This document shows, piece after piece, positions 1-7,271 of a stretch of DNA of 30,920 bases. Numbering within the stretch: position 1 is the stretch's first letter; each line of letters starts with the position of its first letter. Made by a program: the position numbers and the translations under genes. The notes under the pieces are model-generated. The model ran no database searches. It had not been told where the DNA came from and saw only the letters and a list, made by a program, of their open reading frames with translations. Origin of the DNA: a virus; IMG/VR virus record IMGVR_UViG_3300043469_000931, positions 1 through 30,920 of that record. One strand, 5' to 3'.

Positions 1-127
1 TAAAAATTTTAATTACAAAGGCGGTTTAATTAAGAAGGATGGTAAAGAAATCCCTCCAACTACAAATTTTGGAATAGTTACAGGATTTGATTACCTGGAG
101 TGTATTGATGTAGATTTAAAAGTATTT
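1..127. repeat. Terminal 127-bp overlap, left copy
   Basis: Bases 1-127 are identical to 30794-30920. An exact overlap of 127 bases at the two ends is the signature of a circular or circularly permuted molecule closed by a k-mer assembler, because 127 is a common largest k value. It could instead be a short real direct terminal repeat, which cannot be excluded from sequence alone. The repeat lies inside a reading frame that stays open across the join, which supports closure. Confidence 0.9.
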
Positions 128-2152
128 TCAACAGCAAAAGAACAGATTGCATTTTGGACTGAATATATTGGTTATTTAAAAGATAATATTTTAGATTTTG
201 AAGATAAGATAGTAGTTTATAAAACTAAAAACGCTGGTTATCATTTACTCTATAAATCAAAACGAGTTGAAGGAAATCTAAAATTAGCAAAACTTAAAGG
301 ACATAAAGAAGCTGTCATTGAAACGAGAGGAATAGGTGGTTATATTTTTACCTATCCTGATAACAAAGTTTATAAAAAAAGTTACCATGATATTGATTTT
401 ATTAGTGATGAAGATAGAGAAATTATTATTAGTTTTTCTAAAATGTATGATTATCAAGAACCAATTAAAGAAATAACAGAAACAAAGAAAATAAAAAGCG
501 AATATGTTGAAGGAGAAATATTGCCTTGGGATGATTTTAATAATAAAAATAATATTTACGATATAGTTGCTTCTGAATTTACAATTGTTGGAAATCACAA
601 AGATAAGTACATTATTAAAAGACATGGGAGCAGTTCACCGCATAGTGGTTATATTTTTAAAAATGATAATTTAATGTTTTTATTTTCTACAGGAACAATA
701 TATCCACATGAAAAACCAATTTCACCTTATACAGCTTATACTTGGCAAAAATTTAATGGTGATTTTAGTGCTTCCGCAAAACAAATTTATATTGATGGTT
801 ATGGAAGTAGAAAAGTAAAAAATGAATTAGAGCCAAAAGAAAAAATTATAATTAATAAATCAGATCTTGAATTCCCTATTGATGTATTTCCAAAATCAAT
901 TCAGTCTTATATTTTAGAATGTAACCAAACTTTAGACAGTTCTATAGATTATATGAGTTGTTCTTTATTATGGCTAACTTCATTAAGTATTGGTAATAGT
1001 ATGCAAATAGAAGTCAAAAGAGGCTGGACTGAAATTGCTACGATTTGGGTGGCCATTGTTGGTAAAGCCGGTATAGGAAAAACACCATCCATATCAAATA
1101 TTATATTTCCTTTAGAAAAAATAAATAATAGAGAAATAGCAAATTATATTAAAGAATACGAAAAATATGAGTATTACAATGGACTTTCAAAGAAAGATCA
1201 AGAAGAGTGCATGGAAGTCAATAAACCTATTAAAAAACAATTTATAGCCAATGATATTACTATTGAAGCTTTAGTTGATTTGCATCAACAAAGCGATAAT
1301 TCAGTTGGAGTTTTTAAAGATGAATTAGCAGGATGGTTTAAAGATATGAATAAATACAAGCCAGGTTCAGATTTAGAGTTTTGGTTATCTACTTGGAGTG
1401 GAAAGTCTGTAAATTTAAATAGATTAACAAGAGCCGGATCATTTGTTGCAAAACCATTAATTCCTGTTCTTGGAGGTATTCAACCAAGTATTTTTAATTC
1501 ATTTTATACTGACGACAATAAAGATAATGGTTTTATGGATAGAATGTTATTATCATTCCCTGATTTAGTTATTGAAAGTTATAATGAAAATGAAATGAAT
1601 TATGATACTATTCAATGGTATAGTGATACTATAATTGCTTTTTATGATACTATTAAAAATAAAATTATTAATCGAGATGCTGATGGAGCCATTGTACCTA
1701 AAGTAGTTAAATTCAATGCTGAATCCAAATTGGAATGGATGCGAATTTTTAATGAAATAACAGAAATTCAAAACAGCGAAAGTGAAAATGAATATATGAA
1801 ATCAATGTTGCCAAAGCAAAAGTCTTACATTCCACGCTTTGCTCTTTTAATACACGTTTTTGGCGCAATAGGGCAAACAAATTACAATTTAGATGAAATA
1901 TCAGTTGATTCTATTTTAAAGGCGGAAAAGCTATCTAAATACTTTATCGCTATGGCTAAAAAAGTTAAAATTGATAGTATTGAAGTTTCAGAAATACGAA
2001 AGGTTTTAAAAACTAATGATGGTAAAACCAATAAAGATAAGTTTGCTTTGCTTTATGAAGCCAATAAAAACTTAAATAAAAAAGAAGTATCTGAACAACT
2101 TGGCGTTTCATTGCAGATGATTTATAAATATATTAAAGAATTAGATAAATGA
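1..2152 (+). CDS. Primase-helicase: prim-pol domain plus DUF3987-type ATPase (main part)
   Basis: This is the main part of a 758-residue protein whose start codon is at 30669 and which crosses the contig join in frame; the ATG at 443 is only residue 190. Residues 65-160 look like a bifunctional primase-polymerase (prim-pol) domain: IDVD at 77-80 gives the metal-binding DxD, GYHLLYK at 121-127 the conserved His, and VIETRGIGGY at 147-156 the glycine-rich strand. Residues about 330-700 resemble DUF3987-type phage helicases, with Walker A GKAGIGKT (396-403) and Walker B FKDELAGWF (Asp482-Glu483). The C-terminus (about 730-758) is a small helix-turn-helix. Such proteins prime and unwind DNA at the phage replication fork. 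It is the first gene of the operon behind leader RNA C and ends in an ATGA overlap with the next gene. No phage DNA polymerase was found, so host polymerase probably extends the primers. Confidence 0.88.
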   Translation, partial: KNFNYKGGLIKKDGKEIPPTTNFGIVTGFDYLECIDVDLKVFSTAKEQIAFWTEYIGYLKDNILDFEDKIVVYKTKNAGYHLLYKSKRVEGNLKLAKLKGHKEAVIETRGIGGYIFTYPDNKVYKKSYHDIDFISDEDREIIISFSKMYDYQEPIKEITETKKIKSEYVEGEILPWDDFNNKNNIYDIVASEFTIVGNHKDKYIIKRHGSSSPHSGYIFKNDNLMFLFSTGTIYPHEKPISPYTAYTWQKFNGDFSASAKQIYIDGYGSRKVKNELEPKEKIIINKSDLEFPIDVFPKSIQSYILECNQTLDSSIDYMSCSLLWLTSLSIGNSMQIEVKRGWTEIATIWVAIVGKAGIGKTPSISNIIFPLEKINNREIANYIKEYEKYEYYNGLSKKDQEECMEVNKPIKKQFIANDITIEALVDLHQQSDNSVGVFKDELAGWFKDMNKYKPGSDLEFWLSTWSGKSVNLNRLTRAGSFVAKPLIPVLGGIQPSIFNSFYTDDNKDNGFMDRMLLSFPDLVIESYNENEMNYDTIQWYSDTIIAFYDTIKNKIINRDADGAIVPKVVKFNAESKLEWMRIFNEITEIQNSESENEYMKSMLPKQKSYIPRFALLIHVFGAIGQTNYNLDEISVDSILKAEKLSKYFIAMAKKVKIDSIEVSEIRKVLKTNDGKTNKDKFALLYEANKNLNKKEVSEQLGVSLQMIYKYIKELDK

Positions 2153-3144
2153 CAAAATACGAATACTTATTTGATGCTAATGATAAATTAGTTCATCATT
2201 CAGAGGCAATAAGGCTAAATGAATATCGTTTATATCCTGGTGAGCCTTTAGATTATATTTATAAGCAAGGCGATGAAAGGGAATACTTCGCTAAAAAAAT
2301 TGAAACAACTAATGTTTTTGGTTTGATTGGATTAAAGGAGTCTGGTATTTATGGAGAAAGTCCGGAACATTATAACGCTAAAATGAAAATAGTTCATGAA
2401 AAAAAATACTTTGATACTATTTTTAATCAATGGATTGTGTTTGATAATGTAGTTCCCGAATTTTATCACGATATAAAAAAACGACCTGATTTATCCTGTT
2501 ATGATAATAATAATATTTTAGTTTGCTGTATTGAGATTTGTTACACTAATGCAAAAACTGAAATAGACATAGAAAAATTAAAACAATTAAAAGTTCCAAT
2601 AATAGAAATAAACTTAAAAAATGACAACAGATGTAAACATATTGTACTTACAGAAGTACTCGAAGCTAACAAACAAAAATATACAGATATTAACTTTAGA
2701 TTGCGAGAACTTGAGCAAGAGCAACAGCGAATTGAATCAGAGTATAATAGACTTGCCGATGAATTACAAAAAGGTTTATCAAAAATCACAACAGACGTTA
2801 AATACTTTGAAATCAACTTTAAATCAGAAGTCAAAAGAAGACTTGAAAAAATTGATAAATGGTTACAAACAAGACTCCAAAGATTTGGAGTTGAAGCTGA
2901 TGCAGACAAAAAAATTAAACATTTCGAAAGAGAGATTAAAAGAATTGAAAATGAAGGAGAAAAACGAGATTATAGAATTGGAAAACTTGAATCAGAAGTT
3001 AAATCTGTTGAATCAAAAATTAATCAAAACAGAAACTCTTTTGATAAAATTGCAAAACAAAGCAAAATCGAATGGTTTAGAAATAGTTGGATGAATTACG
3101 CACCACAAAATGTTGTAGAAGAAATTAAATATTGGCTATCGTGA
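2149..3144 (+). CDS. CoiA-like nuclease domain fused to a long coiled coil
   Basis: 331 residues, starting in an ATGA overlap with the primase-helicase. The N-terminal 160 residues resemble competence CoiA-like nucleases, a PD-(D/E)xK-fold family: ESPEHYNAK (70-78), RPDL (Asp114) and IEIC (Glu129) are spaced like that family's catalytic core. Residues about 178-305 are rich in Glu, Lys and Arg with heptad-like leucine and isoleucine, indicating a long coiled coil, followed by a short aromatic tail. The context, between a primase-helicase and a DExH helicase, suggests a DNA-processing role such as recombination or end resection; anti-host activity is also possible. The nuclease assignment is from motif resemblance only, and the catalytic Lys is not certain. 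It ends in a GTGA overlap with the next gene. Confidence 0.6.
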   Translation: MTKYEYLFDANDKLVHHSEAIRLNEYRLYPGEPLDYIYKQGDEREYFAKKIETTNVFGLIGLKESGIYGESPEHYNAKMKIVHEKKYFDTIFNQWIVFDNVVPEFYHDIKKRPDLSCYDNNNILVCCIEICYTNAKTEIDIEKLKQLKVPIIEINLKNDNRCKHIVLTEVLEANKQKYTDINFRLRELEQEQQRIESEYNRLADELQKGLSKITTDVKYFEINFKSEVKRRLEKIDKWLQTRLQRFGVEADADKKIKHFEREIKRIENEGEKRDYRIGKLESEVKSVESKINQNRNSFDKIAKQSKIEWFRNSWMNYAPQNVVEEIKYWLS

Positions 3145-4415
3145 AATTAAGAGATTATCAAATAAGACTTTCAAAACAAGCTGCTGAAATACTGCAACGC
3201 AAAAATATTGTTTACTTGGCGATGGAAGTGAGAACAGGCAAAACAATTACAGCTCTGCAAACTTCTGAAAATTATGGTGCTAAAAATGTTCTATTCCTAA
3301 CCAAACTAAAAGCATTTAGTTCAGTTCAATCGGATTATGACAATGTTGGTTTTAGTTTTAAATTAACTATTGCTAATGATGAAAGTTTACATAAAATTTC
3401 ATGCAATTTTGATTTAATCATTCACGATGAGCATCACCGATTTGGAGCATTTCCAAAGCCAAACGCAACAGCCAAGCTATTTAAAAAAATGTACGGACAT
3501 TTGCCGATGATATTCTTATCCGGCACTCCAACGGCTGAAAGTTACAGCCAATGGTATCATCAGTTTTGGGTGAGCAATTATAGTCCATTTACGCAACCAA
3601 CTTTTTATAAATGGGCAAATGATTACGTTAATATAAAAGTGAAGCATTTAGGCCATGGCAAAGTAAATGATTATACTGATGCAAGGAAAAAAGACTTTTG
3701 GCATTTGATACGGTATTACATTCTAACTTTTACGCAAGTTGAGGCGGGATTTAGTAATCAAGTAAATGAGAACGTTCTTTATTGCGATATGGATGCCATT
3801 ACTTATAAGATAATTGAAAAGCTAAAAAAAGATTTAGTGGTGCAAAATAAAGAAGGCCAATTAATATTAGCTGATACTTCGGTGAAGTTACAGCAAAAAT
3901 TGCATCAACTTTATTCCGGTACTTGCAAGTTTGAGGATGGTACGAGCAAAGTCATTGACTTTAGTAAAGCAATGTTTATCGATAATCATTTTAAAGGTCA
4001 AAAAATAGCTATATTCTACAAATTTGTAGAGGAGTTTAACGCACTCAAAAACATTTTTGGCAATAGATTGACAAACGATTTAGAGGAGTTTAACACAACC
4101 GATAAAAATATTGCTTTGCAAATAGTAAGTGGCCGGGAAGGTATTAGTTTAGCAAAGGCCAAATATTTGGTTTACTATAATATTGATTTTAGTGCTGTAA
4201 GTTATTGGCAGTCGAGGGATCGTTTAACCACAATGGACAGAAAAGTAAATGATGTTTATTGGATATTTAGTAAAGATGGAATTGAAAGCAAAATTTACGC
4301 ATCAGTAATTAAGAAAAAAGATTATAACAATGAAACATTTAAACGAGATTTCGGAATCAAAAAGGCAGAGCAAAATAATCAACCAACTCACAAAAGAGGG
4401 ATGGCTTTGCGTTAA
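3141..4415 (+). CDS. DExH-box superfamily 2 helicase
   Basis: 424 residues. A superfamily 2 DNA helicase or translocase with Walker A EVRTGKT (29-35), motif II DEHH (96-99), motif III SGTPT (127-131), and a C-terminal helicase half with SGREGISL and WQSRDRLTT (motifs V and VI, arginine finger). I place the start at GTG 3141, which forms a GTGA overlap with the preceding stop, rather than at the in-frame TTG 3132; this mirrors the ATGA coupling one gene earlier. It overlaps the next gene by 86 bases. It likely unwinds or remodels DNA during phage replication or recombination with the two neighbouring nucleases. Confidence 0.88.
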   Translation: MKLRDYQIRLSKQAAEILQRKNIVYLAMEVRTGKTITALQTSENYGAKNVLFLTKLKAFSSVQSDYDNVGFSFKLTIANDESLHKISCNFDLIIHDEHHRFGAFPKPNATAKLFKKMYGHLPMIFLSGTPTAESYSQWYHQFWVSNYSPFTQPTFYKWANDYVNIKVKHLGHGKVNDYTDARKKDFWHLIRYYILTFTQVEAGFSNQVNENVLYCDMDAITYKIIEKLKKDLVVQNKEGQLILADTSVKLQQKLHQLYSGTCKFEDGTSKVIDFSKAMFIDNHFKGQKIAIFYKFVEEFNALKNIFGNRLTNDLEEFNTTDKNIALQIVSGREGISLAKAKYLVYYNIDFSAVSYWQSRDRLTTMDRKVNDVYWIFSKDGIESKIYASVIKKKDYNNETFKRDFGIKKAEQNNQPTHKRGMALR

Positions 4416-4602
4416 ATTAATTAAGACAAATAAAAACGGCATACCGGATTTGATTTGCTTAAAAAATGGCATAACAATGTTCATTGAAGTTAAAAGGCCA
4501 AATGGAAAGTTGAGCGAATTGCAGAAGATAAGAATTAAACAATTACAAGATTTAGGCTTTGATTGTAAAATTTGGGTTGATTATGATGTAAATTATAATT
4601 AA
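4330..4602 (+). CDS. VRR-NUC domain nuclease
   Basis: 90 residues. A stand-alone VRR-NUC domain (PD-(D/E)xK superfamily): GIPDLICL with Asp40, then MFIEVKRPNGKLSELQ with Glu53 and Lys55, form the active site. Stand-alone phage VRR-NUC proteins are usually about 85-110 residues, so this is full length. It overlaps the 3' end of the helicase gene by 86 bases in a different frame. The first usable ATG before the domain is at 4330, and a later start would remove the first helix. The pairing with a helicase suggests cleavage of branched replication or recombination intermediates. It is the last gene before a new promoter at 4608. Confidence 0.85.
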   Translation: MKHLNEISESKRQSKIINQLTKEGWLCVKLIKTNKNGIPDLICLKNGITMFIEVKRPNGKLSELQKIRIKQLQDLGFDCKIWVDYDVNYN

Positions 4603-4607
4603 ATTAA

Positions 4608-4710
4608 TATATTTGCCAATGTAGAGTCGTCGCTACAATTAAAAATTTTATACAATTCCCGCAATGATAAAGACGACGACCTTTTGATTTGCGGGTTTTT
4701 ATTTAAAAAT
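4608..4710 (+). promoter_or_regulatory. Promoter plus structured leader RNA A
   Basis: TATATTTG at 4608-4615 matches the Bacteroidota -7 element TAnnTTTG; no clear -33 TTG is seen. The leader holds four pairing segments in interleaved order: A GTCGTCG (4626-4632), B CCCGCAA (4658-4664), A' CGACGAC (4674-4680), B' TTGCGGG (4689-4695). Gaps are 25, 9 and 8 nt. B' is followed by TTTTTATTTAAA and then the ATG at 4711. A small local hairpin GTAG/CTAC (4621-4624 with 4633-4636) encloses segment A. Leaders B and C have the same layout with unrelated stem sequences. Confidence 0.75.
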
Positions 4711-4950
4711 ATGAATACATTATTAGTACAGGGATTTAAGATTGACATTAACCACTTTGATACACAAATATCAAAAAGTGGCAGACCATTTAGGTTGAGT
4801 GGTGTTGAAATAGTAAGAACTAAACCGGCACAATGGGTGAATAAAATATTACTGCATGGAACTATTTACAGCTTCCGATATTTGGATGAGCAAGATGGTT
4901 TCTTTGCTTTTGAGTTTGATCCGTTTAACAATTTTATTTCAAAAATATGA
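4711..4950 (+). CDS. Small early protein, function unknown
   Basis: 79 residues, first gene behind leader RNA A. The ATG at 4711 is chosen because the alternative TTG at 4684 would lie inside the leader just before the B' stem. The protein is soluble-looking, with a central GTIYSFRYLD and a C-terminal FFAFEFDPFNNF, suggesting a small beta-rich fold. I do not recognise a family. Its stop overlaps the next start (ATGA), so the two are translationally coupled. Confidence 0.7.
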   Translation: MNTLLVQGFKIDINHFDTQISKSGRPFRLSGVEIVRTKPAQWVNKILLHGTIYSFRYLDEQDGFFAFEFDPFNNFISKI

Positions 4951-5195
4951 TTTACACAATTAACAACATCGCTGATTTCTGTAACGTTGATTACGGATTT
5001 GTTAGACGAATTATCGAATCTAATGAGTTGAGACCTAAACTAATAAGAGGAAATGAAAAAAAAGGATATAGCTTTTATCAGTTATTTATTATACAGTCTT
5101 TTTTAGAACAACTATCTCAAAACAATTTACACTTTGATTTTGAGAATGAAGAAGTATTTACAATTTACGAAAGCAAACTTAATTTTGAATTATGA
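4947..5195 (+). CDS. Small helix-turn-helix (MerR/excisionase-like) protein
   Basis: 82 residues, ATGA-coupled to its upstream neighbour. The N-terminal TINNIADFCNVDYGFVRRII reads like the winged helix-turn-helix of MerR- or excisionase-type DNA-binding domains, followed by GYSFYQLFIIQSFLEQL, where such families carry the wing and second helix. It may be a small regulator or DNA-architecture protein for the early region. No integrase was found, so a true excisionase role is unlikely. Confidence 0.55.
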   Translation: MIYTINNIADFCNVDYGFVRRIIESNELRPKLIRGNEKKGYSFYQLFIIQSFLEQLSQNNLHFDFENEEVFTIYESKLNFEL

Positions 5196-5545
5196 ACATA
5201 CACGAAAGAATTACCGAAATTAATAGCACTTTAATGCAACTTAATTACAAAGACAAGGAGATATTATCCTTTTGGGATGAGTGTATAAAAATTGCCAAAG
5301 ATAAACAGCAAATGTTTACTGATGAATTTAAGATTTCTATAAATGGCAAAAGATTAGCTGACAAATTAAATCAAAGCTTCGGTTTACAATTATTGCCAAA
5401 AATTAAACGAAACATTAAGAATGACATTAAATTTTTAATGTTGGATCAGTCAGGCAAAGTATATGAGTTTAAAGGTATTGTTTTAGACTTTTTAGATCAC
5501 GATGTTACTATTGAATTAAATGACTCAACCTTTAGCCTTTATTAA
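5192..5545 (+). CDS. Early protein, function unknown
   Basis: 117 residues, ATGA-coupled to the gene before. The N-terminal half is predicted helical (MNIHERITEINSTLMQL onward). The C-terminal half (VYEFKGIVLDFLDHDVTIEL) looks like a small beta-barrel or SH3-like segment. No catalytic motif or known family is recognisable. It sits in the tightly packed operon behind leader A. Confidence 0.65.
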   Translation: MNIHERITEINSTLMQLNYKDKEILSFWDECIKIAKDKQQMFTDEFKISINGKRLADKLNQSFGLQLLPKIKRNIKNDIKFLMLDQSGKVYEFKGIVLDFLDHDVTIELNDSTFSLY

Positions 5546-5547
5546 TT

Positions 5548-5742
5548 ATGAATCAACACAAAATGTATAGATGCATAAGGCTTATGGAATATCTCCAGGA
5601 GAAGCCAAGAAATATGTATACAATAGAAAGGTATTTGAATGTAAGTAATAGAACAGTTTACCGGTATCTTAAACTTTATGAAGCACTTGGATATATTGTA
5701 AAAAAAGACAAATTTAATAAAGTTGAACTACTAAAACAATAA
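5548..5742 (+). CDS. Small winged helix-turn-helix protein
   Basis: 64 residues. Nearly the whole protein is a DeoR/HTH_11-type winged helix-turn-helix: MEYLQEKPRN, then MYTIERYLNVSNRTVYRYLK with recognition helix NRTVYRYLKLYEALGYI and a wing near VKKDKFNKVEL. This fold normally reads DNA as part of a larger regulator; here it is alone, as in many phage early regulators. It could bind the repeat arrays near 30278-30545 or 7272-7344, but nothing in the sequence proves a target. Confidence 0.7.
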   Translation: MNQHKMYRCIRLMEYLQEKPRNMYTIERYLNVSNRTVYRYLKLYEALGYIVKKDKFNKVELLKQ

Positions 5743-5744
5743 TT

Positions 5745-5987
5745 ATGAACTACCTATTATCAAAAGAGCATTTTTTAGCTCACGAACAGACTAAAGAAGA
5801 TTATAAAAATTTAATTTGCCATTATGCAGATTTTAAACTTTATCGCAAAGGAACTGCACAAAGCTACAAAGCAAAGCAGAACTGCCATAAGTATTTAATA
5901 TCAATTATCGTAAATAAAAACATATTGAAAATTGATACTACTGCTGATGAGTTAATGTTGGATGAATTGTTTGACAGGATTAAATAA
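5745..5987 (+). CDS. Early protein, function unknown
   Basis: 80 residues, start 2 bases after the preceding stop, last gene of the leader A operon. Basic and probably helical, with a Lys- and Tyr-rich centre (KLYRKGTAQSYKAKQNCHKY) and an acidic C-terminus. No family recognised. A hairpin follows immediately after the stop. Confidence 0.6.
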   Translation: MNYLLSKEHFLAHEQTKEDYKNLICHYADFKLYRKGTAQSYKAKQNCHKYLISIIVNKNILKIDTTADELMLDELFDRIK

Positions 5988-6019
5988 AAAAAACCCCTTC
6001 ACGTAAAACGGAAGGGGTT
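5986..6019 (-). terminator. Strong hairpin; intrinsic terminator on the minus strand
   Basis: AACCCCTTC (5992-6000) pairs perfectly with GAAGGGGTT (6011-6019) around a 10-nt loop. On the minus strand it is followed by eight T residues, a textbook terminator. On the plus strand the stem is followed only by ATTAACC, so it may act there as a weaker pause or RNA-end stabiliser after the gene ending at 5987. It could stop transcription that leaks through the convergent terminator at 6441-6467. Confidence 0.65.
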
Positions 6020-6040
6020 ATTAACCTAAACCAAACTATT

Positions 6041-6070
6041 ATGAAGTTCAAATATAAACAAAAAATATGA
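6041..6070 (+). CDS. Nine-residue upstream ORF coupled to the next gene
   Basis: ATG at 6041 opens a 9-codon frame (MKFKYKQKI) whose TGA stop overlaps the ATG at 6067 (ATGA). The start context AAACTATTATGAA is the same as before the real gene at 28703, so initiation here is plausible. A role in translational coupling of the 6067 gene is inferred; the peptide itself may have no function. Confidence 0.4.
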   Translation: MKFKYKQKI

Positions 6071-6375
6071 AAAAAACTGCAATAGCTGAATTAATAGCAA
6101 TAAATAATAGAAATATTAAAAAATTAAAAGAATTGCCTCATAAAGGACATGATTTTTATATTGGTATGCTTACTTATGCACAAGCATTTAATTTAGATTT
6201 ACAACATTTTAAAAAACTTGAAAAAGAAATAATAGATTATGTTTATGATAATGCTTTACAAAATGAAATACAGTTAGATTTAACACAAGGTTGTGAAAAT
6301 CCATATTGTGATAATGGAAAAATAGAAATGCCTTATGGAGAATATATAAGTTGTTCAATTTGTGAAAATAAATAA
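6067..6375 (+). CDS. Small protein with a C-terminal zinc-ribbon-like motif
   Basis: 102 residues. The N-terminal two thirds are Lys-rich and helical. The C-terminus contains CENPYC followed 17 residues later by CSIC, i.e. CxxxxC...CxxC, which could bind one zinc ion. The start is coupled to the short ORF at 6041. I do not recognise the family; the cysteine arrangement suggests a nucleic-acid- or protein-binding knuckle. Confidence 0.6.
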   Translation: MKKTAIAELIAINNRNIKKLKELPHKGHDFYIGMLTYAQAFNLDLQHFKKLEKEIIDYVYDNALQNEIQLDLTQGCENPYCDNGKIEMPYGEYISCSICENK

Positions 6376-6385
6376 TATTAATAAT

Positions 6386-6439
6386 ATGAATCATTTAAAC
6401 TATGTTAACCGCATCAATGAGGTAAACATATCAAATTAA
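6386..6439 (+). CDS. Possible 17-residue ORF
   Basis: An ATG 10 bases after the previous stop opens MNHLNYVNRINEVNISN and ends just before the terminator hairpin. The upstream AATAATATTAATAATATG is an A/T-rich context typical of starts in this genome. It is too short to judge coding potential. Confidence 0.3.
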   Translation: MNHLNYVNRINEVNISN

Positions 6440-6440
6440 A

Positions 6441-6467
6441 AAACCACTCTTGTACTTTGAGTGGTTT
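6441..6467. terminator. Bidirectional terminator between convergent operons
   Basis: AAACCACTC (6441-6449) pairs perfectly with GAGTGGTTT (6459-6467) around a 9-nt loop. It is flanked by an A-run on the left and TTTTGTTGTTCTT on the right, so it can end transcripts from both sides. It lies between the plus-strand early operon and the minus-strand operon that ends at 6532. Confidence 0.8.
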
Positions 6468-6531
6468 TGTTGTTCTTATCGTTTTGGCTTTCGATTTAAC
6501 CTATATATGACTTTCACTGGTGCGCTTCATT

Positions 6532-7035
6532 TTAAGCCGAGAGGCGTTGAAAGTATTTTTTTCCATAATACCAAATAGGGATTAAAAGTAAAAACCAAAG
6601 AAGCCACCAATATGACTCTTTTCGTTCAGTTTGTTTTACTTCAATTATCCTATTGGATTTAACCACCTTTAAATCGCTTTTTTTTGCTTTGTGTTGGACT
6701 TTTACATCTTTTGCGATACTTATATTGTTTTTAGTTTTTTTGTGTCTTATTTTAACGTTTTTGTAAGTTATTCCATTCACAACCATAGGAATTGTATCAG
6801 ATATCGGACTAATCTCAATTTCATCAGTTGTTGAACTGTCAAGGATTTTAATATTGTTCGTTACTCTCGTTTCAGTTTCGAGAGTAATTTTTTCAGTTTT
6901 TTGCTCTTGTTCTTTGGTTTCAGACTTGGATACTTTTCGTGATCCACAAGAAGTCAAAACTATTGCAGCTATTAAACCTATTACAATAGCTATTAGTAAT
7001 AAGTCGTTTTTGTTGTCGTTTTCGTTTACTGTCAT
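6532..7035 (-). CDS. Candidate unimolecular spanin (u-spanin)
   Basis: 167 residues. After a short polar start, residues 11-29 are strongly hydrophobic and end in a lipobox LTSC with Cys30, predicting an outer-membrane lipoprotein. A charged stretch of about 110 residues (Lys/Glu-rich, then KVQHKAKKSDLK) follows. Residues about 142-157 (YWWLLWFLLLIPIWYY) form a C-terminal membrane helix with a basic cytoplasmic tail. A lipoprotein signal plus a C-terminal membrane anchor is the topology of u-spanins such as T1 gp11, which link inner and outer membranes and fuse them at the last step of lysis. The endolysin and holin candidates lie about 2 kb upstream. ATGA overlap with the preceding gene. The assignment is from topology; it could be another lipoprotein. 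Confidence 0.65.
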   Translation of the reverse strand: MTVNENDNKNDLLLIAIVIGLIAAIVLTSCGSRKVSKSETKEQEQKTEKITLETETRVTNNIKILDSSTTDEIEISPISDTIPMVVNGITYKNVKIRHKKTKNNISIAKDVKVQHKAKKSDLKVVKSNRIIEVKQTERKESYWWLLWFLLLIPIWYYGKKYFQRLSA

Positions 7036-7187
7036 TCTTCTTCTTTTAAATATTCATTTATTGATTCTTGGGCATACCCACAAAAAGATAATAATATTTT
7101 AAATTTTTGTATCATATCCGAAATAGTACTATCATCGTGTAATTCCAATGTAATTACTTCGTCATTTATTTCAAGTGTTATTTTCAT
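7032..7187 (-). CDS. Small acidic protein, function unknown
   Basis: 51 residues from the ATG at 7187. The frame also extends to a GTG at 7217, but the ATG has a better A-rich context. Begins MKITLEINDEVITLELHDD, a likely beta hairpin, then a helix. No family recognised. Its stop overlaps the start of the candidate spanin gene (ATGA), so the two are probably co-translated. Confidence 0.6.
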   Translation of the reverse strand: MKITLEINDEVITLELHDDSTISDMIQKFKILLSFCGYAQESINEYLKEEE

Positions 7188-7235
7188 ATTTTTGATGGTG
7201 ACATTAGTGTCGCTCACATACCTTTTGTGTCAATT

Positions 7236-7257
7236 AAAACCCTAAAAATTAGGGTTT
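7236..7257 (-). terminator. Hairpin, possible weak terminator
   Basis: AAACCCTAA (7237-7245) pairs with TTAGGGTTT (7249-7257) around a 3-nt loop. On the minus strand only four T residues follow, so termination would be weak. It separates the gene ending at 7333 from the two-gene spanin unit. Confidence 0.35.
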
Positions 7258-7271
7258 ATCTTTAAACGATT

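Noticed and set aside
2621-3094. A 157-codon plus-strand ORF inside the CoiA-like gene
   Set aside because: It lies in another frame of the A-rich coiled-coil coding region; its Lys/Leu/Asn-rich product reflects shifted coiled-coil codons, and the enclosing gene has a recognisable domain and coupled ends.
3132-3140. TTG start nine bases upstream for the helicase
   Set aside because: GTG at 3141 makes a GTGA overlap with the previous stop, consistent with neighbouring gene junctions.
4684-4710. TTG start for the gene behind leader A
   Set aside because: It would begin just before the B' stem of the leader; the ATG at 4711 matches the start position relative to B' in leaders B and C.
4947-5195. 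Excisionase, implying a temperate phage
   Set aside because: The fold fits, but no integrase, attachment site or repressor is visible in a genome that appears complete.
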